Made by a program: the position numbers and the translations under genes. Below the pieces are notes generated by a model. The model was given only the letters and a program-made list of their open reading frames with translations. It was not told the origin of the DNA and did not search any database. DNA of 64,000 nt from Pantoea sp. WMus005. GTDB lineage: Bacteria > Pseudomonadota > Gammaproteobacteria > Enterobacterales > Enterobacteriaceae. Location: the NCBI RefSeq assembly GCF_013415305.1, contig NZ_JACBXU010000001.1, positions 2,108,001-2,172,000 of the forward strand. Reading direction: 5' to 3'. Numbering within the stretch: position 1 is the first letter of the stretch; every line of letters begins with the position of its first letter. Positions 60,058-64,000 of this stretch are shown one piece after another.

Positions 60058-60870
60058 ATGCAGGCAAAGAAAATCGGGTTTATCGGCGGGGGAAACATGG
60101 CGAAAGCCATTATTGGCGGACTGGTCAACAGCGGCAAAATTACTCCATCTGATATCTTCGTTTACGATCGCAAAGCCGAAACCAACCAGGCGATGGCAGA
60201 GCAGTATGGCATCAACGCCGCAGAGAGCGCGGATGCGCTGGCGCGCGAAGTGGACATCCTGTTCGGCGCGGTAAAACCCAATGTCATCCTGAAAGTGTTA
60301 AAAGAGCTGTCCGGCAGCCTGAAAAAAGAGGCGCTGGTGGTATCGATAGCGGCTGGCGTGACACTGGATTCGCTCTCATCCGTGCTGGGTTACGATCGCA
60401 AACTTGTCCGCGCAATGCCGAATACGCCCTCACTGGTAAGCGAGGGCATGACCTCGGTAACGCCCAATGTACTGGTTGAGCAGGCGGAAATCGACGAGGT
60501 CGTGGCGATTTTTGAGAGCTTTGGCAAAGCGGCCGTGGTGGATGAATATCTGATTCACTCCGTGGTCGGCGTCAGCGGTTCTGCACCGGCGTACGTGTTT
60601 ATGTTTATCGAGGCGATGGCAGATGCGGCCGTATTGGGTGGCATGCCGCGCGCTCAGGCCTATCAGTTTGCTGCGCAGGCGGTTAAAGGCGCGGCGCAGA
60701 TGGTGCTGACCACCGGTAAACATCCGGCTGAACTTAAAGATATGGTCTGCTCACCTGGCGGCACCACCATTGAAGCGGTGAAAGTGCTGGAAGAAAAAGG
60801 GATGCGCTCGGCGGTGATGGAAGCAATGCAGCAGTGCATGGCGAAGTCAGAGAAACTGAGCCGCAGCTAA
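60058..60870 (+). CDS. proC: Pyrroline-5-carboxylate reductase
   Basis: 270 residues from the second of two Met codons (60058), which has AAGGAG 6 bp upstream; the first Met (60052) sits on that ribosome site. Last step of proline synthesis. Rossmann motif GFIGGGNMAKAIIGG (about 7-21) and the conserved C-terminal block DMVCSPGGTTIEAV. In E. coli it is next to yaiI too. Confidence 0.97.
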   Translation: MQAKKIGFIGGGNMAKAIIGGLVNSGKITPSDIFVYDRKAETNQAMAEQYGINAAESADALAREVDILFGAVKPNVILKVLKELSGSLKKEALVVSIAAGVTLDSLSSVLGYDRKLVRAMPNTPSLVSEGMTSVTPNVLVEQAEIDEVVAIFESFGKAAVVDEYLIHSVVGVSGSAPAYVFMFIEAMADAAVLGGMPRAQAYQFAAQAVKGAAQMVLTTGKHPAELKDMVCSPGGTTIEAVKVLEEKGMRSAVMEAMQQCMAKSEKLSRS

Positions 60871-60929
60871 TCTGTCAGGAAGTGCGCAAGGCGGCCCGTC
60901 ACCCCGGTCCGCCCTGCGTGCAGCGTAGC

Positions 60930-62456
60930 TTATCCGATGTGTGCCTGACAGTGTGCCACCGCATCGGCAAGCGTCATCGGTTGCTGCATCCGCTCCACCA
61001 GCTCAGCGGTCAGCGTATACATGCCGCATGAGCAGATGGCCGCCAGTTGCCCCTGCTGACCATAAAACGCCATAAACTTTTTGTCCTCCAGCGAGCCGAT
61101 CAGCTGGAAATTATCCCATTCTGCCGCGTGACCAACATACTCATAACGGGTGCCATATTGGGTTGTCCAGAAGAACGGCACACGATCAAACGCGACGTTC
61201 TGATCCAGCATGTTCCATGCGGCGGTCTGCCCCTGCTGATGCGCGACGCGATAGTGCTCAATACGCAGCGGACCCTGCGCCGCCGGATACGTGGCGATGT
61301 CACCCGCCACCCAGATATTGTCAGCGACCCGCAACTGCTCATCTGCCTGCAGACTGCCATCCTCTGCCAGCGGCAAATCGTGGATAAAGTCGGTGGCCGG
61401 TTCAACACCCGTAGCAAACAGCACAACGGTCGCGTCCAGCGTCCTGCCGCCCTTTAGCTGCACGCCAGTCACCTGCTGGTCACCCTGAAGTGATTCGATC
61501 TCGCCCTGCACCCACTTCACGCCGTTTTGCTCATGCAGCTGGTAGAAATAGCGGCCAATCTGCTCGCCAAACTGTTTAGCAAAAGGCAGCGCCTGACGAG
61601 CAACCACTGTTACGTCAATATCACGGTTACGCAGTGCTGACGCCAGTTCAGTACCGATAAAACTGTTACCGACAATGACGATTTTATGGCTGGCATCCAC
61701 CGCATGCAGTAACGCATCGGTCTGCGCTTTGCTGCGCAGCAGATAAACGCCGTCGAGATCGCTGCCCGGCAAATCAGGGCGGACAGGCGTCGCGCCGCTG
61801 GCGATCAGCAGTTTGTCGAAGGCGAGCGTCCCGCCATCTTCAAAGATCAGCCGCTGTTGCTGTGTATCAAGGCGGCTCACGGTAGCCTGAATCCGTTCAA
61901 CATGATCCATCACATCCGCTTTCAGCAGCTGCGGCACCTCACTGATATCCATTTTACCCGATGGTACAAACTTGGTCAGCGCAGTGCGGTCATAAGGCGC
62001 ATCCGCTTCCCGTTCAACCAGAATCAGGCGGCCTTTAAAGCCGTCATGGCGCAGACGCCATAACGCCGCGCTGCCTGCGGCTCCCGCACCCAGAACCACA
62101 TAGACCGGCGCAGTTGCCCCGCTGCCAATCGGTGCCGCAGGTGACATGGCTTTCGGGTTAACCAGCACCCGGCCTTCTTCAATGCGCAGCGAATACTGTT
62201 TGAGATCGGCTAACGCCAGCGGTTCACACATTTTGCCATCGGCGATATTAAACGCGGCTTTGTGCCACGGACAGACCAGCCGGTCGCCACAGATCGCGCC
62301 CTGCTCCAGCGGCGCGCCCGCATGTGGACATTTCGCCTGGTAAGCACGGACGTTATCCCCATCACGGATCAGTAATACTTCCACTTCGCCGAGTGTTTTC
62401 TTCACCGGCTGTCGCTGGGGCAGATCCTTCAGGTCGGCGGTAAATTGATAGTTCAC
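60930..62456 (-). CDS. Rieske-FAD oxidoreductase (AIF-like)
   Basis: 508 residues from a GTG start at 62456 (AAGGAG 7 bp upstream). N-terminal Rieske [2Fe-2S] domain with ligands C43-H45 (KCPHAG) and C62-H65 (VCPWHKA); then an NAD(P)H-FAD pyridine-nucleotide-disulphide oxidoreductase with GAGAAGSAALWRL (about 123-135), a second Rossmann GNSFIGTELASAL and a C-terminal AIF/ferredoxin-reductase-type domain. Probably reduces a ferredoxin or oxidised substrate using NAD(P)H; substrate unknown. It occupies the place of adrA/yaiC in E. coli, downstream of proC in convergent orientation. Confidence 0.92.
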   Translation of the reverse strand: MNYQFTADLKDLPQRQPVKKTLGEVEVLLIRDGDNVRAYQAKCPHAGAPLEQGAICGDRLVCPWHKAAFNIADGKMCEPLALADLKQYSLRIEEGRVLVNPKAMSPAAPIGSGATAPVYVVLGAGAAGSAALWRLRHDGFKGRLILVEREADAPYDRTALTKFVPSGKMDISEVPQLLKADVMDHVERIQATVSRLDTQQQRLIFEDGGTLAFDKLLIASGATPVRPDLPGSDLDGVYLLRSKAQTDALLHAVDASHKIVIVGNSFIGTELASALRNRDIDVTVVARQALPFAKQFGEQIGRYFYQLHEQNGVKWVQGEIESLQGDQQVTGVQLKGGRTLDATVVLFATGVEPATDFIHDLPLAEDGSLQADEQLRVADNIWVAGDIATYPAAQGPLRIEHYRVAHQQGQTAAWNMLDQNVAFDRVPFFWTTQYGTRYEYVGHAAEWDNFQLIGSLEDKKFMAFYGQQGQLAAICSCGMYTLTAELVERMQQPMTLADAVAHCQAHIG

Positions 62457-62681
62457 GGCATGGCTCCTTTCGCTGTTTCTGGTCTGAAGCTGCGCGGCAA
62501 AACAGCGCGCGGCGCAAATCCCCACAAACAGTAAGTGTGGCAAAGGAACCGGCAAGCCTGAGGATGAATCTGTTTAAGAAAGGTAACGTATTGTTGTGGC
62601 AGGCAATTTAATTGGCGTTAAGGGGAAATTGAATCTGCGCTGAGCGCAAACGAGAAGCGGCCACCTGCGTGGCCGGGGGAG

Positions 62682-62987
62682 TCATGCGCTTTTTTTCAGG
62701 CACTGGCTCATAAAGGTCTTACGTGCATCACCTGCCAGTTTTTTATCGCCAGCTTCACCATTACAGCTCTTCATTTTCATTTGCTGCGGTGACATCTGCG
62801 ACAGCTTGCTGTCCTTTTTCAGGCATTCACTCATAAAAGATTTGCGCGCATCACCTTTGAGATCCTGAGATTTGGCATGCTGGTTACACAGGGCCATCTT
62901 CTCCTGCTGCGGGGTCTTCTCCGCCGCACCGGCCAGCCCGCTGACCAGCAGACCTGCCATCATCATCGCCATTAAACCGACTTTCAT
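62682..62987 (-). CDS. psiF: PsiF family protein
   Basis: 101 residues with a signal peptide (cleavage after about GLAGA-22). Two tandem PsiF repeats of about 32 residues: MALCNQHAKSQDLKGDARK...CLKK and MKSCNGEAGDKKLAGDARK...CLKK, each with two Cys. E. coli psiF is phosphate-starvation induced and follows phoA; phoA is not in this window and no PHO box was seen upstream. GGAG site 8 bp before the start. Confidence 0.93.
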   Translation of the reverse strand: MKVGLMAMMMAGLLVSGLAGAAEKTPQQEKMALCNQHAKSQDLKGDARKSFMSECLKKDSKLSQMSPQQMKMKSCNGEAGDKKLAGDARKTFMSQCLKKSA

Positions 62988-63102
62988 CTTGATATCTCCA
63001 CAGTGGATTGTCCTTTATTATTCTGGCAGCGAATAAGCAAAGCGGAAAATGTTTCAGGTCAAACTGATGTGAAGATCCCATTCCAGACTGGCACTGGGGT
63101 CG

Positions 63103-63354
63103 TTACTGGCGGGGATGCCGGAGCAGCTTTTCGATGTAATTACGCAGCAGCAGCGCATCGTCTTCATCAGCACCGGTTACAGTATTCATGGCAGTTTCAA
63201 TGCTGGAGGCCATCGACAGATATTGTTGCGGCTCGAGCTTGCGAACCAGCGCCGTGACAACAATCTCCAGCGCTTCGATCTGCGCCATCTGCTCTTTCGC
63301 TGTCGCCTCTTTTTCAGCCAGCTTTACCAGTAATTCAGCAATCAGGTTTTTCAT
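63103..63354 (-). CDS. iraP: Anti-adaptor protein IraP
   Basis: 83 residues (E. coli IraP 86), starting MKNLIAELLVKLAEKE, ending NYIEKLLRHPRQ, which matches E. coli IraP at both ends. It binds RssB to stabilise RpoS under phosphate starvation. Predominantly helical, no signal peptide. Divergence in the middle is typical. Confidence 0.9.
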   Translation of the reverse strand: MKNLIAELLVKLAEKEATAKEQMAQIEALEIVVTALVRKLEPQQYLSMASSIETAMNTVTGADEDDALLLRNYIEKLLRHPRQ

Positions 63355-63485
63355 GCTGTTGTCTCAGCGGTGGAGAAAAGCTGAAATTATCACCACACTG
63401 ACTAAAAAAACAGAGGGTAACAGTCATTTTTTCAGTGAGTTAGCCCACATCTCCGCCCTCTTTTGAGCAACCTCCGGCTAACCTT

Positions 63486-63538
63486 GCAGGCGAAACGTTT
63501 TGCGGGCAGATATCACCGCTGTTAAACGTTTCGCCTGC
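63486..63538. repeat. Perfect 15-bp inverted repeat
   Basis: GCAGGCGAAACGTTT (63486-63500) against AAACGTTTCGCCTGC (63524-63538), loop of 23 nt containing a small inner GCGG/CCGC stem. It lies 20 bp beyond the end of the small lipoprotein gene on the minus strand. No T run, so not a standard terminator; could be a REP/BIME-like element or operator. Confidence 0.75.
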
Positions 63539-63558
63539 TCCCGATCGATGAGTGAGGC

Positions 63559-63693
63559 TTAACGCGGATCGACAAAGCCGCGACCTGGCCCACCGCCATG
63601 TCCGCCCCAGCCGCCGCCTGGAGGCGGGAAAATACATCCACTTAATGCAGTCACTAATGCCACAACGGCAGCCAGCTTAACGATTCGTACCAT
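63559..63693 (-). CDS. Very small Gly/Pro-rich lipoprotein
   Basis: 44 residues from the Met at 63693 (GAGGTAGGT just upstream). Signal peptide with lipobox LSGC (Cys20), then a 25-residue Gly/Pro/Trp-rich mature part (FPPPGGGWGGHGGGPGRG). A frame open 30 codons further upstream is rejected. Similar short glycine-rich lipoproteins occur in enterobacteria, function unknown. Confidence 0.75.
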   Translation of the reverse strand: MVRIVKLAAVVALVTALSGCIFPPPGGGWGGHGGGPGRGFVDPR

Positions 63694-63915
63694 ACCTACC
63701 TCAGGGTGAAGAAATCGGGCTGAGTGTATGAAGCCTCCTGCAGGACAACAAGTGAGATTCCTCCGCATCCGGCCGCTATTCACCTTTGCTGACCAGACTT
63801 AACGTTTTACCGTCACGCTGCCACCAGATTCTCAACATCCCGGCCGGTTTGTACCCCAAACTATTTGTGTAAATCGGGATGGCGGGCTCTTTACAGCCAG
63901 AAGAATTTTACGCAT

Positions 63916-63936
63916 TGTGAGCGCATTACATTTACA
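63916..63936 (+). promoter_or_regulatory. lac-operator-like sequence upstream of lacZ
   Basis: ATTGTGAGCGCATTACATTT matches the left half of lac O1 (AATTGTGAGCGGATAACAATT) exactly and the right half weakly. It ends 13 bp before the lacZ start. LacI gene is not in the window; binding is inferred. Confidence 0.6.
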
Positions 63937-63948
63937 GGATATAACCAT

Positions 63949-64000
63949 GACTCTCTCTCAGGCTGCTTTCAGTGACATACTCTCCCGGCGCGACTGGGAA
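63949..64000 (+). CDS. lacZ: Beta-galactosidase LacZ, N-terminus, truncated by window end
   Basis: Only the first 17 codons are inside: MTLSQAAFSDILSRRDWE. The RRDWE block is the start of the GH2 beta-galactosidase family (E. coli [20 protein letters not shown]). AGGAT ribosome site 8 bp upstream. The catalytic part lies beyond the window. Confidence 0.8.

Noticed and set aside
62988..63102. A PHO box sought upstream of psiF.
   Set aside because: No pair of CTGTCAT-like repeats with proper spacing was found.

Overview
The window is one unbroken stretch of a gamma-proteobacterial chromosome, about 55-57% GC by eye and densely coded. Most proteins are recognisable as close relatives of Escherichia coli proteins. 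The backbone follows the E. coli bolA-ampG-cyo-yaj-thi/rib-sec-tgt/queA-phoBR-sbcDC-proC-iraP-lac segment, but the accessory genes inserted in it and the sequence divergence point to Erwiniaceae, most likely Pantoea or a near relative. The genus is my inference; no rRNA or tRNA lies in the window to confirm it. I see no prophage, insertion sequence, integrase or CRISPR array.

Layout. 1-4.3 kb is accessory: the 3' end of a hybrid sensor kinase, a LuxR/RcsB-like regulator whose receiver has lost its phospho-acceptor Asp, and an OprC-type TonB-dependent copper receptor. 4.3-14 kb is envelope and respiration: bolA, yajG, ampG, the complete cyoABCDE cytochrome bo operon and yajR. 14-26 kb is cofactor and precursor metabolism: yajQ, panE-yajL, thiI, xseB-ispA-dxs (isoprenoids), yajO, then the leftward nrdR-ribD-ribH-nusB-thiL-pgpA cluster. 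26-33.5 kb holds kbp, yajI and the leftward queA-tgt-yajC-secD-secF operon (tRNA queuosine plus Sec motor), then acpH. 33.7-35.8 kb is an insertion relative to E. coli: an inositol-monophosphatase-like gene directly followed by a periplasmic phytase-type histidine acid phosphatase. 36-43.7 kb has proY, brnQ, a MetE C-domain-like methyltransferase and a phoB-phoR-pstS-like operon with a PHO box. 43.9-48.8 kb is sbcDC.

48.8-55 kb is the main accessory block, occupying the place of araJ in E. coli: a three-gene lipoprotein operon (CsgG-like, DUF4810, GNA1162/DUF799), a small lipoprotein that is essentially only the TolA C-terminal domain, and a probable ethanolamine module (AraC regulator, APH-type kinase, divergent ethanolamine permease). 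55-64 kb returns to the backbone: mak, rdgC, ppnP, aroL-yaiA, a DUF2076 protein, yaiI, proC, a Rieske-FAD oxidoreductase, psiF, iraP, a tiny Gly/Pro-rich lipoprotein, and the first 17-18 codons of lacZ behind a lac-operator-like sequence.

The most interesting unexplained material is (a) the lone TolA-III lipoprotein beside the CsgG/DUF4810/GNA1162 operon, (b) the phytase/inositol phosphatase pair, (c) the ethanolamine kinase-permease-regulator module that lacks its expected phospho-lyase, with TTGACC repeats in the divergent promoter, and (d) the sensor kinase paired with a regulator that cannot be phosphorylated in the normal way. None is demonstrably new from sequence alone; each is stated with the test that would settle it.
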